From: Anaerolineales bacterium
GTDB lineage: Bacteria > Chloroflexota > Anaerolineae > Anaerolineales > E44-bin32
NCBI GenBank assembly: GCA_004376465.1
Contig: SOJU01000260.1
Span: 1-40,680 of the forward strand
Direction of reading: 5' to 3'
DNA: 40,680 bases
Below the pieces are notes generated by a model that did not search any database, had not been told where the DNA came from, and worked only from the letters and a program-made list of their open reading frames with translations. Below are positions 8,430-17,034 of this stretch, one piece after another (the stretch's first letter is position 1; every line of letters begins with the position of its first letter). Made by a program: the position numbers and the translations under genes.

Positions 8430-9674
8430 ATGATTAATGAGTTCGAGTTACTCGCAAACAAAGTTATCGAAGCGACAAAAGAAGTCTCGCTATCTGAAGA
8501 AGAGCAAACCTCAATCCAGCAGTTATTCCAACTCGGGGGAGAACAGGGATATATCACGCTGAATGATATTGCCTCTCAATTTCCCGAATCCGAGGCTTCT
8601 CTCCCCGTGATCGAACGCGTCTACGATATGCTGCTTAACGCAGGTATAGACATCCTTGATGACGAAGAGGTCTCTGAGAAGAAACCCGCTGTCCCGGTCA
8701 AGGACGATGAGGCTGAGAAGGAAGATGAAAACAAGCTCGCTGAAGTAAGCGCTATCGACGCAATTGATTCAGGCGATTCGGTAGGTTTATACCTCAGCCA
8801 GGTAGGCAGAGTTCCTCTACTCACACGCGATGAGGAGGTCGAACTTTCCAAGCGCATTGAGCGCGGCCGTAGAGTACGCAATAATCTTGCGCGGGGTCCG
8901 GTCTCTCCAAAACAACGTGCGAAATTCGAAAGGTTCATTCAAGACGGCATGGCTGCTCGTGAACACCTGATCATGGCCAACTCCCGACTTGTAATCAGCG
9001 TAGCTAAGAAGTACGTCGGCCGCGGAGTACCCCTGCTCGACATGATCCAGGAAGGTCACGTTGGGTTAATGCGCGCCGTGAAGAAATTCGATTACCGACG
9101 TGGGCACAAATTCTCCACGTATGCCACCTGGTGGATTCGCCAGGCTGTTACAAGGTTGGTCGCAGACCATGGTCGCACCATCCGTATTCCCGTTCATATG
9201 GGCGATCGCATTAACCGCATGCTGCGCAGTCGACATAAACTGACGCAGGAATTGGGACGTGAACCCGTACGGGAGGAGCTTGCAGCATGCCTGGAGGTCT
9301 CCCCTCACGATGTTGACTACATGCTTCGCGTAGCACAGCGTCCTCTCTCTTTAGAGAAACCGACAGAGCAAGAAGGGGACGCCGTAATCGGGGACTTCAT
9401 CGAGGATCAGGACGCCCCGGCGCCCGAAGAGATCACCTTGCAGGAGATCTTGGAGGAACGAGTGCAGGACCTGCTGGAAACCCTGCCTCATCGGGAAGCA
9501 CTCGTGCTGCGCTTGCGTTACGGCCTTGAAGCCGGGGAAGTCCACACACTCAAAGAGATCGGCGAGAAGATGGGGATAACGCGCGAGCGTGTGCGACAGA
9601 TTGAAGCCCAAGCTCTGCGCCGCCTGCGAAATCCTGGCTTGCGCCGGGAGCTCGTCGATTACGTGCGCACCTGA
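8430..9674 (+). CDS. rpoD: RNA polymerase sigma factor, RpoD/SigA type
   Basis: A 414-residue sigma-70 protein. The first ~100 residues resemble region 1.1 followed by an acidic linker. Region 1.2 begins near residue 115 ([20 protein letters not shown]). Region 2 is near residue 186 ([20 protein letters not shown], then [20 protein letters not shown]), the core-binding and -10-recognising part. Region 3 includes the RIPVHM segment and [12 protein letters not shown]. Region 4 near residues 373-400 has the -35-recognising helix-turn-helix, [20 protein letters not shown]. All of this is typical of group 1 or 2 housekeeping-like sigma factors. Chloroflexota often carry more than one, so it could be a paralogue instead of the main factor. 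No clear Shine-Dalgarno precedes the ATG. A strong terminator follows the stop codon. Confidence 0.95.
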   Translation: MINEFELLANKVIEATKEVSLSEEEQTSIQQLFQLGGEQGYITLNDIASQFPESEASLPVIERVYDMLLNAGIDILDDEEVSEKKPAVPVKDDEAEKEDENKLAEVSAIDAIDSGDSVGLYLSQVGRVPLLTRDEEVELSKRIERGRRVRNNLARGPVSPKQRAKFERFIQDGMAAREHLIMANSRLVISVAKKYVGRGVPLLDMIQEGHVGLMRAVKKFDYRRGHKFSTYATWWIRQAVTRLVADHGRTIRIPVHMGDRINRMLRSRHKLTQELGREPVREELAACLEVSPHDVDYMLRVAQRPLSLEKPTEQEGDAVIGDFIEDQDAPAPEEITLQEILEERVQDLLETLPHREALVLRLRYGLEAGEVHTLKEIGEKMGITRERVRQIEAQALRRLRNPGLRRELVDYVRT

Positions 9675-9703
9675 TATTTCTCCGCTAACCTTAGGTGATA
9701 AAC

Positions 9704-9739
9704 ACGCACCTCTGGATTTCCTCCAGAGGTGCGTTTCTT
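9704..9739 (+). terminator. Intrinsic terminator of the sigma factor gene
   Basis: ACGCACCTCTGGA (9704-9716) pairs perfectly with TCCAGAGGTGCGT (9722-9734) around a short loop, followed by TTCTT. It lies 29 bases after the sigma factor stop codon. Confidence 0.9.
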
Positions 9740-9853
9740 ATACGACTTTAGAATATTGCCATCGCTCCGCATGCGTGAACCATCAGCACCCGCGTAGATC
9801 AGGTTGTTTGCTTTTATTAGATTGAAATGTGTTGGGAACGAGAAGGGGGAGGA

Positions 9854-11260
9854 TCAGGCTACGTAACCCGCCTGGTGAAGTTTCTCTGCCGCCTCTATAG
9901 TGGCCGGGATTGTTACCAGGATGCGAGTACCACGCCCTGGTTGCGAGTCGATTTTCAAGATCCCATTTACAAGCTCGGCTCGTTCATACAAATTGACCAT
10001 TCCAAGGCTGCCGCGTTTTTCATAGTTGGACTGAACTTGCTCAACGTTAAACCCGACGCCATCATCTTCGATTTCCAGATGCAAATTATCTCCCCGGCGT
10101 TTCAATCGGATCCAGATATGTTTTGCGTTGGCATGCTTGCGGGCATTGTTCACAGCTTCTTCAACGATGAAAAATATCACACCCTGCTTGCCGACTTCCA
10201 GATCGTCTACAATTCCGTTCTTTGCCTCGACGACGACGTTCTGGCTGTGATTCTCCATCATCTTCTCAGAGAGTTGCTCTAGTGCTCCCAACAACCCCTC
10301 CGATTCAAGAACAAGGGGCCGGAGCGTAAAGAGCATTTGCCGGATTTCTTTTGTCGTACGCCGGGCAAGTTCTTCAATTTTAAAGAGTTCTTCAGCAGCT
10401 TGAGTTGGTTCGCGCTGGAGGAGGCGCCGGGCGAAGTTCACCCTCATTGCGATCGCTCCGATGGATTGCGTTGGCCCGTCATGCAGGTCGCGGGCAAGCT
10501 TGTTGCGCGTGTTTTCCTGGATCTCGGCAATGCGCTCCTTCTCCTGCTCCAGATCGCTGTATAGACGAGCATTCTGCAAAGCGACCATTGCCTGCTGTGC
10601 GATGGCATCGAGCAGCTCGACCTGCTCAGGATTGAAATACCCCTCATCCGGATGCGCGAAAAGCAGCGCACCATAGAGGTCCAAGCCGACGACAAGGGGG
10701 ATACAAACGGCGACACGACAGTTGTGCAAGGTGATAATCCGCTTCAGTTCGACATCCTGGCCTGGGTTCGTGCAAAGTTGGGATTGCACACTGGCCAATG
10801 CTTCTCCAACCACACCCTGCGCTCCAGGCAGCGTGACACGTAAATCCGCGGCCGATAGTCCTCGTGCGGAGGTTATATAGAGCTCCTCGTTCTCGAAGAG
10901 CATCAACGCGCTAACTAACTTGGTCGCGCCCTCACCCTCAAGTGCACTATTCGCGAGGTCAAGTGTCATCTCAAGCACTCGCTCGTAATTGAGCGTTGCG
11001 TTTAAATTCGCCGTCATTACCAGAAGGGATCTGAGCTTTTCGATCTCGCGCTCCAAGGAGGCAACCCGATTCGTTTTATCTCCTCCGTGATTGTGACCTG
11101 AGTTAGGGGATTTATTTCGATCGCGTCGAGACCGATCCGAGAGCCATGCGACCGGGGGCAATGCTAAGAGAAGAAACGCAGGATCGAGCGCTGAAATGAT
11201 TTTCGGCGCTGTTATTGAAAGAGCTTTTAGCAATAAGTGTCCCAATTCAATCTGGTACAC
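9854..11260 (-). CDS. GAF-domain sensor histidine kinase, NarL-partner type
   Basis: About 468 residues. A short hydrophobic N-terminus (PAFLLLALPPVAWLSD) may anchor it, followed by a basic linker and a coiled-coil segment. A GAF domain covers roughly residues 85-245 (ending LLDAIAQQAMVALQNARLYS), then a HisKA_3 dimerisation domain with the phospho-acceptor in RDLHDGPTQS near residue 255. A HATPase_c domain follows with FFIVEEAVNNARKHANA, IEDDGVGFN and RGSLGMVNLYERA. This architecture belongs to kinases that phosphorylate LuxR/NarL-type response regulators. The longest frame starts at GTG 11266, but GAGGA lies better placed for GTG 11260. No response regulator gene is adjacent, so it is an orphan here. 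The signal sensed by the GAF domain is unknown. Confidence 0.92.
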   Translation of the reverse strand: MYQIELGHLLLKALSITAPKIISALDPAFLLLALPPVAWLSDRSRRDRNKSPNSGHNHGGDKTNRVASLEREIEKLRSLLVMTANLNATLNYERVLEMTLDLANSALEGEGATKLVSALMLFENEELYITSARGLSAADLRVTLPGAQGVVGEALASVQSQLCTNPGQDVELKRIITLHNCRVAVCIPLVVGLDLYGALLFAHPDEGYFNPEQVELLDAIAQQAMVALQNARLYSDLEQEKERIAEIQENTRNKLARDLHDGPTQSIGAIAMRVNFARRLLQREPTQAAEELFKIEELARRTTKEIRQMLFTLRPLVLESEGLLGALEQLSEKMMENHSQNVVVEAKNGIVDDLEVGKQGVIFFIVEEAVNNARKHANAKHIWIRLKRRGDNLHLEIEDDGVGFNVEQVQSNYEKRGSLGMVNLYERAELVNGILKIDSQPGRGTRILVTIPATIEAAEKLHQAGYVA

Positions 11261-11510
11261 AATCACATCCTCAGCAAACTAGAGTATTGTATGCCAACTT
11301 CCCGCCTCACCTTCATCTCGTTTATGCTGAGATATGGCATCAGGCACTCACTCGAGCCACGGTTCTTGTATGTAGTATCACTTAAAAATCCGAGATTTTC
11401 CCTTACAGTTCCCCTACAAGCTGAAGCCAACTTAATCTCTCGCTGTCAGGAGATCATCGGCCAACATCCCAATCCATTGGAAAATTGATTGAGCGCTGCA
11501 TTGAAACCGT

Positions 11511-12263
11511 TCACGCAGGCGGTTGTGCCTTCATTTCCACATTGTTCCGGGATAGCAAGTGAAGAGCAATCAATGCGAAGATCATCACCGCAAAGCTGAT
11601 GAGCTGCGCACTGCGTATGCTGCCGAAAACAATCGAGCTATCCCCGCGAAAACATTCGAGAAACAGCCGCGAAATAGCCGCAAGCGCAACGAATAGGGTG
11701 AAGATAAAGCCTGAGAAAGCCCTGGTTTTACGGACCGGCAGGATCACCAGCGTGACGCCCACGGCGAACAGGAGCTCGTAAATCTGTGAGGGGTGCCTGT
11801 CTGCGCCCCATAATTCAATCGCCCAAGGGACTGTGGTCGCTGCTCCAAATGCATCGCCGCTTGAGAGATGCGCCAGGGCAACGAAGATCGCAAAAACTGC
11901 CGCTCCCAACGCAAGCGTATCGAGCGTTGGGAGAAGAGAGAGCCCTTTGCGTTGAGCATAAATCATTGCGGCAATGAGCCCTACGACTATGCCCTCCATG
12001 ATGGAGAGCGTGTTCGGATTAAGCGCCAGCAAGTTCAGGGGTTCACTTAGATAAAGATCAATGTATTTAAGCGCGTATCCCAGGCGAGCACCTACAATCC
12101 CAGCGGCGAGAGCGATGAAGATCATATTGCTTATAAGCCCCGGATCTAGCTTATAGCGTGCCGTTTCGCGCTCGGCAATATGTGTTCCAATCCAGAAACC
12201 CACCAAGAGCAGCAAGCCGGGCAATTGAATTGCGAGTGGTCCAATTTGCAGGATGGGGTACAT
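11511..12263 (-). CDS. Lgt-like membrane protein lacking the usual catalytic motif
   Basis: A 250-residue polytopic membrane protein related to prolipoprotein diacylglyceryl transferase (Lgt). Family-like features are IGPLAIQLPGLLLLVGFWIG at the N-terminus, GARLGYAL near residue 58 and DRHPSQIYE at 155-163, which holds the conserved Arg. However, the segments corresponding to the HGG motif (around residues 86-92, LSIMEGIVV) and to the Lgt signature RxGNxxNGE (around 130-140, LAHLSSGDAFG) do not match. I therefore call it Lgt-like and not lgt. Its ATG overlaps the stop codon of the thioredoxin gene by one base (TGATG), so the two are translationally coupled. It may be a divergent enzyme or a protein with a different lipid-related role linked to extracytoplasmic thiol chemistry. 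Confidence 0.8.
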   Translation of the reverse strand: MYPILQIGPLAIQLPGLLLLVGFWIGTHIAERETARYKLDPGLISNMIFIALAAGIVGARLGYALKYIDLYLSEPLNLLALNPNTLSIMEGIVVGLIAAMIYAQRKGLSLLPTLDTLALGAAVFAIFVALAHLSSGDAFGAATTVPWAIELWGADRHPSQIYELLFAVGVTLVILPVRKTRAFSGFIFTLFVALAAISRLFLECFRGDSSIVFGSIRSAQLISFAVMIFALIALHLLSRNNVEMKAQPPA

Positions 12264-12838
12264 CAGGGCACGCCCTCCAGCAGCTGCTCAACGGTGCTCT
12301 GCAGGGTGACTTCGCTCATCGGCCCTCCCACGATCACGCGCTGGATGACTCCTTCCCGATCGATGAAGAAAGTCGTCGGCAAGGCGCGCATGAGGTAGGT
12401 ATTTCCGACCTCTCCACTGGTGTCAAGCAGAATGGGGAACGTTAAGTTGAACTCCTGCACGAAAGCTTCAACATCAGCAAGACTATCTTGTGCTGTCATA
12501 TTAACCGCCAGCACTTCCAACCCACGCTCTTTATTTTCCTGGTAGACCCGCTGCAATGCTGGCATTTCTGCCCGGCAAGGAGGACACCAGGAAGCCCATA
12601 GGTTTAAAACAATAACTTTTCCGCGCATATCGGAGAGCGAAATCTCGTCACCGGATAAGCTTTCGAGGGTGAAGTCGGGGGCTAGAAATCCCTCTCTGGG
12701 GCTGGGGATAAATCCCCCTGTGGTTGCCTCTGCTGGCACCGTTGAAGCCCATATCCATAACACGCCTATGATTGCTGCGCCGATCACAACCAGCGACCAA
12801 CGCACGGTATCTTGAACCAGAGTGTGAAATTTGTTCAT
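12263..12838 (-). CDS. TlpA/ResA-like membrane-anchored thioredoxin
   Basis: A 191-residue protein with one N-terminal membrane helix (about residues 14-33) and an extracytoplasmic thioredoxin fold. The redox motif is WCPPC with Cys85 and Cys88 inside LNLWASWCPPCRAEMPAL, and ALPTTFFIDREG supplies the conserved cis-proline loop. AhpC/TSA-like strands (APDFTLESLSGDEISLSD) precede it. Proteins of this type keep extracytoplasmic cysteines reduced, often for cytochrome c maturation; a cytochrome c lipoprotein is encoded about 3 kb away on the same strand. It is the first gene of a two-gene operon with the Lgt-like gene. The ATG at 12838 has only a weak ribosome binding site. Confidence 0.93.
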   Translation of the reverse strand: MNKFHTLVQDTVRWSLVVIGAAIIGVLWIWASTVPAEATTGGFIPSPREGFLAPDFTLESLSGDEISLSDMRGKVIVLNLWASWCPPCRAEMPALQRVYQENKERGLEVLAVNMTAQDSLADVEAFVQEFNLTFPILLDTSGEVGNTYLMRALPTTFFIDREGVIQRVIVGGPMSEVTLQSTVEQLLEGVP

Positions 12839-12975
12839 CGCCTAGATATTCTACCGCGAGTGGGGTCCCCCAAATCAATATCGAATCTCACAATTTTCCA
12901 GGATGCTTCGGATTAATTTTCTACCAGGGAACGAACAAAGATGAAGGAGAGTTTCGATAGAGCGAGATCCCGATT

Positions 12976-13686
12976 TTATGGCGCTTCCAATCCATGCCTC
13001 GCCAGCAGGTGAGGTTCTGCTAAGATTTGTGCTGTTTGTCCATCACCGACGACCTGCCCTTCATCGATGATGACGGTTCGCTCAAAAAGCTCTGCCACCA
13101 TGCGCATATCGTGTGTTGCAACCAGCATCGTTTGTGGTAAACCGCGCAGGAGCTGAATCAACTCACGCCGCCCGCGCGGATCGAGTCCGGCCGTGGGCTC
13201 ATCTAAGACCAACACCTCTGGATCCATTGACAGGACTGTCGCAATAGCCACACGTTTCTTCTCACCTTCACTGAGATGATGCGGCACGCGCGTCTCCGAA
13301 CCCGCCATGCCAACATCTTCAAGTGCCTGCCTCACCCTCTGCTCCAATTCCTCTTTTGGAAGACCCATATAGAGCGGACCGAAAGCCACGTCTTCATAGA
13401 CACTCTGCGAAAAGAGTTGATCATCCGGGTCCTGGAACACCAATCCGACCAAGGCACGAATTTGTCTCAGGCTGTCGTCGGTCAGTTCCTTCCCGCAGAC
13501 ATGGACTTCCCCCTCACCGCGCAGGATGCCGTTCAAATGGAGCAGAAGCGTCGATTTCCCCGAACCGTTAGGTCCGACGAGGGCAGTTTTTTCTCCTGGG
13601 TTAATGAAAAGGCTAACGCCGCGCAAAGCCACCCGGCCATCCGGGTAGCTGAAGTGTAGATCCTGGATATCTAATGTATGGTGCAT
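12976..13686 (-). CDS. cbiO: Cobalt ECF transporter ATPase CbiO
   Basis: A 236-residue ABC ATPase. Walker A is GPNGSGKST, the Q-loop is in VGLVFQDPDDQLFSQSV (typical of ECF/CbiO ATPases), the signature is LSEGEKKRVA, Walker B is VLVLDEPTAGLDP, and the switch His is in VATHDMRM. It energises the CbiMQ cobalt importer from the cytoplasmic face. The ATG at 13686 lies three bases after the cbiQ stop, with GAGGTAG in the end of cbiQ as ribosome binding site. It is the last gene of the fur-cbiM-cbiQ-cbiO operon. ATPases of this family can also serve nickel, so the metal is judged from CbiM and the corrinoid context. Confidence 0.95.
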   Translation of the reverse strand: MHHTLDIQDLHFSYPDGRVALRGVSLFINPGEKTALVGPNGSGKSTLLLHLNGILRGEGEVHVCGKELTDDSLRQIRALVGLVFQDPDDQLFSQSVYEDVAFGPLYMGLPKEELEQRVRQALEDVGMAGSETRVPHHLSEGEKKRVAIATVLSMDPEVLVLDEPTAGLDPRGRRELIQLLRGLPQTMLVATHDMRMVAELFERTVIIDEGQVVGDGQTAQILAEPHLLARHGLEAP

Positions 13687-13689
13687 GCT

Positions 13690-14475
13690 CTACCTCAAGA
13701 ACATCAGCGAGAGCGATCCTAGGATCAGCAAGCTGAATACGATAAGGCTGATCCAATCGGCTCCACGCATCTGGAAGGTCGAATAAGTGCGCATTTCACC
13801 ATCATAGCCTCGGGAGGCCATCGCTCCATAGACACGTTCGCTGCGGTCTAGCGAACGAAGGAAGAGGCTGCCGACCATCGATCCCGTGACTCGACCACGC
13901 CAAAGAAGGGAGGGTTTCCCTTTGCCGGGGATCTCCGGGCTGCGCGCTGCACGTGCCCGCATAAGGCGAATAACTTCGTCAGCCAAGACAAAAATATACC
14001 GATACATAAATGCGATTACCGCAACCAGGGGACGAGGAATACGCAGCGAACACATCGCCCATACTAAATCGGGGAAGGGCGTCGTTGCCGCCAACAGAAT
14101 TCCAGCCTGGACGGCGATAAAACTCCGAAGCATGATGCTCACGAAGCGAATTGTTCCCGGTTCGGAAATTGTCAGGTTTAGCGCGGGAAAGCTGATGAGG
14201 GTAGGTCCCGGGATGATAAAGGGCAGAGGGGCTGCTGCGAGCAGAAATGGGATGGCAATAAACGATCGCCGCACAGCGTAGAACATCCCAAGTCTTGAAG
14301 CAGCCGCGTAGCCCAAGACCCCAAGGAACAGCGCGCCGAAGGCGATCCAGGATCCATGCCTAACAAGCCCAACGACTAGAATAAAAAAAAGTGTAACCAC
14401 CACCTTAACCCGAGGGTCCAGGTGGTGGATCAAGCTTTCTCTATGCTGATATTGATCCGTAAGGTCGATATGCAA
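13690..14475 (-). CDS. cbiQ: Cobalt ECF transporter T component CbiQ
   Basis: A 261-residue membrane protein with about five to six hydrophobic segments, of the CbiQ/EcfT family. It has the early LIHHLDPRVKVVVTLFFIL motif. Cytoplasmic coupling elements are LMRARAARSP and LFLRSLDRSERVYGAMASRGY; the A-R-x-R and S-R-G motifs contact the ATPase in this family. The start appears to be TTG at 14475, three bases after the cbiM stop; no good ATG is nearby. It links the substrate-binding CbiM to CbiO. Confidence 0.93.
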   Translation of the reverse strand: MHIDLTDQYQHRESLIHHLDPRVKVVVTLFFILVVGLVRHGSWIAFGALFLGVLGYAAASRLGMFYAVRRSFIAIPFLLAAAPLPFIIPGPTLISFPALNLTISEPGTIRFVSIMLRSFIAVQAGILLAATTPFPDLVWAMCSLRIPRPLVAVIAFMYRYIFVLADEVIRLMRARAARSPEIPGKGKPSLLWRGRVTGSMVGSLFLRSLDRSERVYGAMASRGYDGEMRTYSTFQMRGADWISLIVFSLLILGSLSLMFLR

Positions 14476-14478
14476 ATT

Positions 14479-15438
14479 CTAATCCCTGACCGTTCCCCGG
14501 TGCACTGAGCTTCGGGCGATGAGCCAGGCCAACCCGAATACGACCAGGGTTCCGACGGCGACGGCCAGCATTGTCGTAAGTACTGGGTCGCTCAGGAAAG
14601 GCAGTGTGTAATCCGGCATCAATTCGAAGGATGGACCTTGCGCCAATCCCAAGAAGCCCTGCAACTCAGCGATGAACTCCAGGCCATCCGGGCGTGCTGA
14701 CGCGAGTGGGGAGAAGGCAGCGACAGCCAATGCAACGAGCAGACCGACCAAAGTAAATGTCGCTGTGCGCTTCCCCGGTGCCGTTTCCCCGGTGGTTAAC
14801 ACTTCCGGTCTACTCGCTTGTAGAAGACCAATAGCCCCGACAGTAATGATAGCTTCACCAAGCCCGATGATGGCGTGGACGCCAGCCATCGCCGGCAGCC
14901 CTAAATGGAGTGGTGAAGTTCCCGAGATTGCCAACTGAATGGCTGCGGCGCTCGCACTGACGATCACCGACAGCCAGGCGCCTACGAACCCCCCGATCAA
15001 CCGAGATCGCGTTGTGGGTCCAAGAAAACGAATTACGAGCATATAGACTGCATAGCCTGTAAATGTGGTGATGACACCCATATTCATGATGTTCCAACCC
15101 ATCGCCAGCAATCCCCCGTCCTGGAAGAGCAATGCTTGAACAGCGATGACGGCCGTCATGACCAATGTGCCCGCCCAAGGACCTAATACAATCGCCGCGA
15201 GCGTCCCGCCGAGAAGGTGTCCGGATGTCCCGGCGGCGACGGGAAAGTTAATCGCCTGGGCGGCGAAAATAAAAGCCGCGATTACGCCCATCAGTGGAAC
15301 TTGTCGCTCCCCGAGTTGATCCTTAGTTTGGCGAAGAGCAATCCCGATGAAAACCACCGCGAGTATCCACCCAACGACGGATACACCGATGGAAAGAAAA
15401 CCATCCGGTATGTGTAAAGGTGTAGGCGAAAAAAGCAT
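14479..15438 (-). CDS. cbiM: Cobalt transport protein CbiM with C-terminal CbiN-like extension
   Basis: A 319-residue membrane protein. The N-terminal metal-binding motif HIPDGFLS (His9) is the hallmark of CbiM/NikM; in this family the processed N-terminal loop and its His bind Co2+ or Ni2+. About six membrane segments follow with conserved HLLGGTLAAIVLGPWAG and GVHAIIGLGEAIIT. After about residue 220 there is an extra part, including RPDGLEFIAE and a last membrane helix, that resembles the small CbiN/PDGLE component fused on. The PDGLE form is commonly seen in cobalt or nickel systems without a separate cbiN. The ATG at 15438 follows AAGGAG at nine bases. Cobalt is favoured over nickel by the nearby corrinoid pathway, but both metals are needed by CODH/ACS. 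Confidence 0.92.
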   Translation of the reverse strand: MLFSPTPLHIPDGFLSIGVSVVGWILAVVFIGIALRQTKDQLGERQVPLMGVIAAFIFAAQAINFPVAAGTSGHLLGGTLAAIVLGPWAGTLVMTAVIAVQALLFQDGGLLAMGWNIMNMGVITTFTGYAVYMLVIRFLGPTTRSRLIGGFVGAWLSVIVSASAAAIQLAISGTSPLHLGLPAMAGVHAIIGLGEAIITVGAIGLLQASRPEVLTTGETAPGKRTATFTLVGLLVALAVAAFSPLASARPDGLEFIAELQGFLGLAQGPSFELMPDYTLPFLSDPVLTTMLAVAVGTLVVFGLAWLIARSSVHRGTVRD

Positions 15439-15459
15439 TTGAAAATCTCCTTATCAGAG

Positions 15460-15900
15460 CTAAGAGGCTGCCGGCTTCTGTTTACAGATCTGGCAAAGAC
15501 CCTCCAACGTTAAATGCACCGAATCGATCCTGAAGCTGGTTGTCTCTTCGACGCGTCGAGCGAATGCTTCGATCTCCTCCGCTTCCAATTCGAAGATAGA
15601 ACCACATTCACGACATACAAGATGGCTATGGGGGTGTTCGGGGTCACACAGAGAGAAACGCATTGGCTCTCCCCCAGTGGAGAGCATATTTATCATACCT
15701 GCGCCCTTAAGCGATTCTACGGTCCTGTAGACGGTTGCGAGGTTCAAACCTGGGAGGCGTTCTCTCGCCCCCTCATACACTTGCTGAGCGGAAATGTGAT
15801 TTTCCATATGCGCGATCGTCTCGAGGATGATCGTCCGCTGGGCAGTTACCCTGTACCCGCGCTCGTGAAGCTGTTCTGCAAGTCTTTTTCCGCACGACAT
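15460..15900 (-). CDS. Fur-family metal-responsive transcriptional regulator
   Basis: A 146-residue Fur-family protein starting at ATG 15900 (the frame also extends two codons to a TTG). The winged helix includes GYRVTAQRTIILETI and the recognition helix GLNLATVYRTVESL. The C-terminal dimerisation and metal domain has HPHSHLVCRECG (Cys96, Cys99) and CQIC (Cys136, Cys139), the two CxxC pairs that hold structural zinc. It heads the cbiM-cbiQ-cbiO operon, with only 21 bases to the cbiM start. That placement suggests it senses cobalt or nickel and represses the importer, by analogy with Nur or Zur. A perfect dyad just upstream (15918-15931) is the likely operator. Which metal it senses cannot be read from sequence alone. 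Confidence 0.92.
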   Translation of the reverse strand: MSCGKRLAEQLHERGYRVTAQRTIILETIAHMENHISAQQVYEGARERLPGLNLATVYRTVESLKGAGMINMLSTGGEPMRFSLCDPEHPHSHLVCRECGSIFELEAEEIEAFARRVEETTSFRIDSVHLTLEGLCQICKQKPAAS

Positions 15901-15917
15901 AGGCAAACTTTCGTAGT

Positions 15918-15931
15918 TGCAAAGATTTGCA
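15918..15931 (-). promoter_or_regulatory. Candidate Fur-family operator
   Basis: TGCAAA and TTTGCA form a perfect 6-2-6 dyad 17 bases upstream of the fur-like start codon, inside an AT-rich stretch. Fur, Zur and Nur boxes are AT-rich inverted repeats of similar shape. It would allow autoregulation of the whole fur-cbiMQO operon. Confidence 0.5.
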
Positions 15932-16089
15932 TAAACTTATCATTAAATTCAAGCGCGGTCAAGCCTCCCTGGTGTCAAACAACCGCGCCTGGAAAACCAT
16001 AAGAAACGTCAACCGCTCAAACCCCTCTCTACATCGTCCTTTTTCACTCCGCATGGTCGATCAGGATGAAATACCAGAGCAGTAAATAT

Positions 16090-16117
16090 AAAAAAGAGCG
16101 GATGAGAAATCCGCTCT
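16090..16117 (-). terminator. Intrinsic terminator of the cytochrome c gene
   Basis: AGAGCGGAT (16095-16103) pairs with ATCCGCTCT (16109-16117) around a five-base loop. Read on the minus strand it is followed by TTTTTATATTT, a good U-tract, about 60 bases after the cytochrome c stop codon. Confidence 0.9.
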
Positions 16118-16176
16118 CGTATCTGCTTCGATAGCAGTCCGGTTTCAGCCTTGTTGGGTTTTCTGGTGAATCTAAT

Positions 16177-16650
16177 TCACGGAAGGGTTCGCAGATAGGA
16201 GATTAACTCCCAGATCTCCTGCTCGCTGAGCAGCGTGCCCCAGGCAGTCATCAAGGAATTATAGGGATCAAAATCCCCACCATCCGAAATTCGCCAGAGC
16301 AGGTAACCATCAGTGTTTTCTTGCATCTGTTCTTGATCGGTGAAATCGGCAGGTCGTGGATTTAACCCGGCCGCATCAGGTCCTTCACCGCGTCCATCCT
16401 CACCGTGGCATTGGCTGCACAGAGCGAAATAAGCCTCCTTCCCAGAGGCGATCGCCGCGGGGTCGCCCGCCAGCGGATTGATCTTATCCTTGTACTCGGC
16501 GGGAATGACCAGCGGCGCTTCAACGCCAGTCTCGTTGCTAATATAAACCACTCGATCTTCCTCACCACCGGAACCTGCACAGCCCGTTAGCACGAGAGAC
16601 ATAATTATCAGGTTGGTGAAAATACTCAGCATGTATTGTTGTCTCTTCAT
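16177..16650 (-). CDS. Mono-haem cytochrome c lipoprotein
   Basis: Start set at ATG 16650, preceded by AAGGAG about ten bases upstream; the frame extends to 16794 but that part is not membrane-targeting and lacks a ribosome binding site. The 157-aa product has a lipoprotein signal ending in LTGC (Cys24), a spacer, and a class I cytochrome c domain with CSQCH near residues 76-80. Family-typical elements follow: GEDGRGEGPDAAGLNPRPADF, and the likely axial Met in LMTAWG near residue 135 before the C-terminal helix EIWELISYLRTLP. It would be tethered outside the membrane and carry one electron. No partner oxidase or reductase is encoded nearby. The TlpA-like thioredoxin at 12263 could help its maturation. 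Confidence 0.92.
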   Translation of the reverse strand: MKRQQYMLSIFTNLIIMSLVLTGCAGSGGEEDRVVYISNETGVEAPLVIPAEYKDKINPLAGDPAAIASGKEAYFALCSQCHGEDGRGEGPDAAGLNPRPADFTDQEQMQENTDGYLLWRISDGGDFDPYNSLMTAWGTLLSEQEIWELISYLRTLP

Positions 16651-17034
16651 TTTTTTACGTTCTCCTTCCGTTCTATCATAGCCCAATTTCCGATCGTTTA
16701 CTATCGGATCGGCGGATGAGCCATCTTCAAGAATAGACCATGTCTGTAACACTTCATATCCTTCTAGGGTCACACTCTCACCCATAGGCAACATTCACAT
16801 TGCCGACAAACGAACTATTTAAAATCTCCATCTTTTGCTTTCCCCCGCTGCGCACAGGGTACCTTTTGCCGCCATTTTTATACCGCCCGAGAACCATCCT
16901 TTCAAATCGGGTAGAAATGGTGCATAAAGGACAACTTACGCTCCAAAGAGTGACTTTCCCCACTCCCGTTTAAGGAGGCCAGCCAGCATCATCATTAAAG
17001 AGTTCCGAACGTCGATAAACGAGGTTATTTATTC
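16651..17034. other. Divergent intergenic region upstream of the CODH/ACS gene run
   Basis: This 384-bp stretch separates the minus-strand cytochrome c gene from the plus-strand acs run. It should hold the main promoter of the latter. I see no clear -35/-10 pair and no convincing riboswitch-like conserved block. The last 60 bases include AAGGAGG at about 16971-16977, too far from the GTG at 17035, and GAGGTT about ten bases before it. Confidence 0.4.

Noticed and set aside
15439-16176. Possible cobalamin riboswitch before the cbi genes
   Set aside because: No B12-box-like sequence or multi-stem element is visible; regulation by the Fur-family protein is the better explanation.
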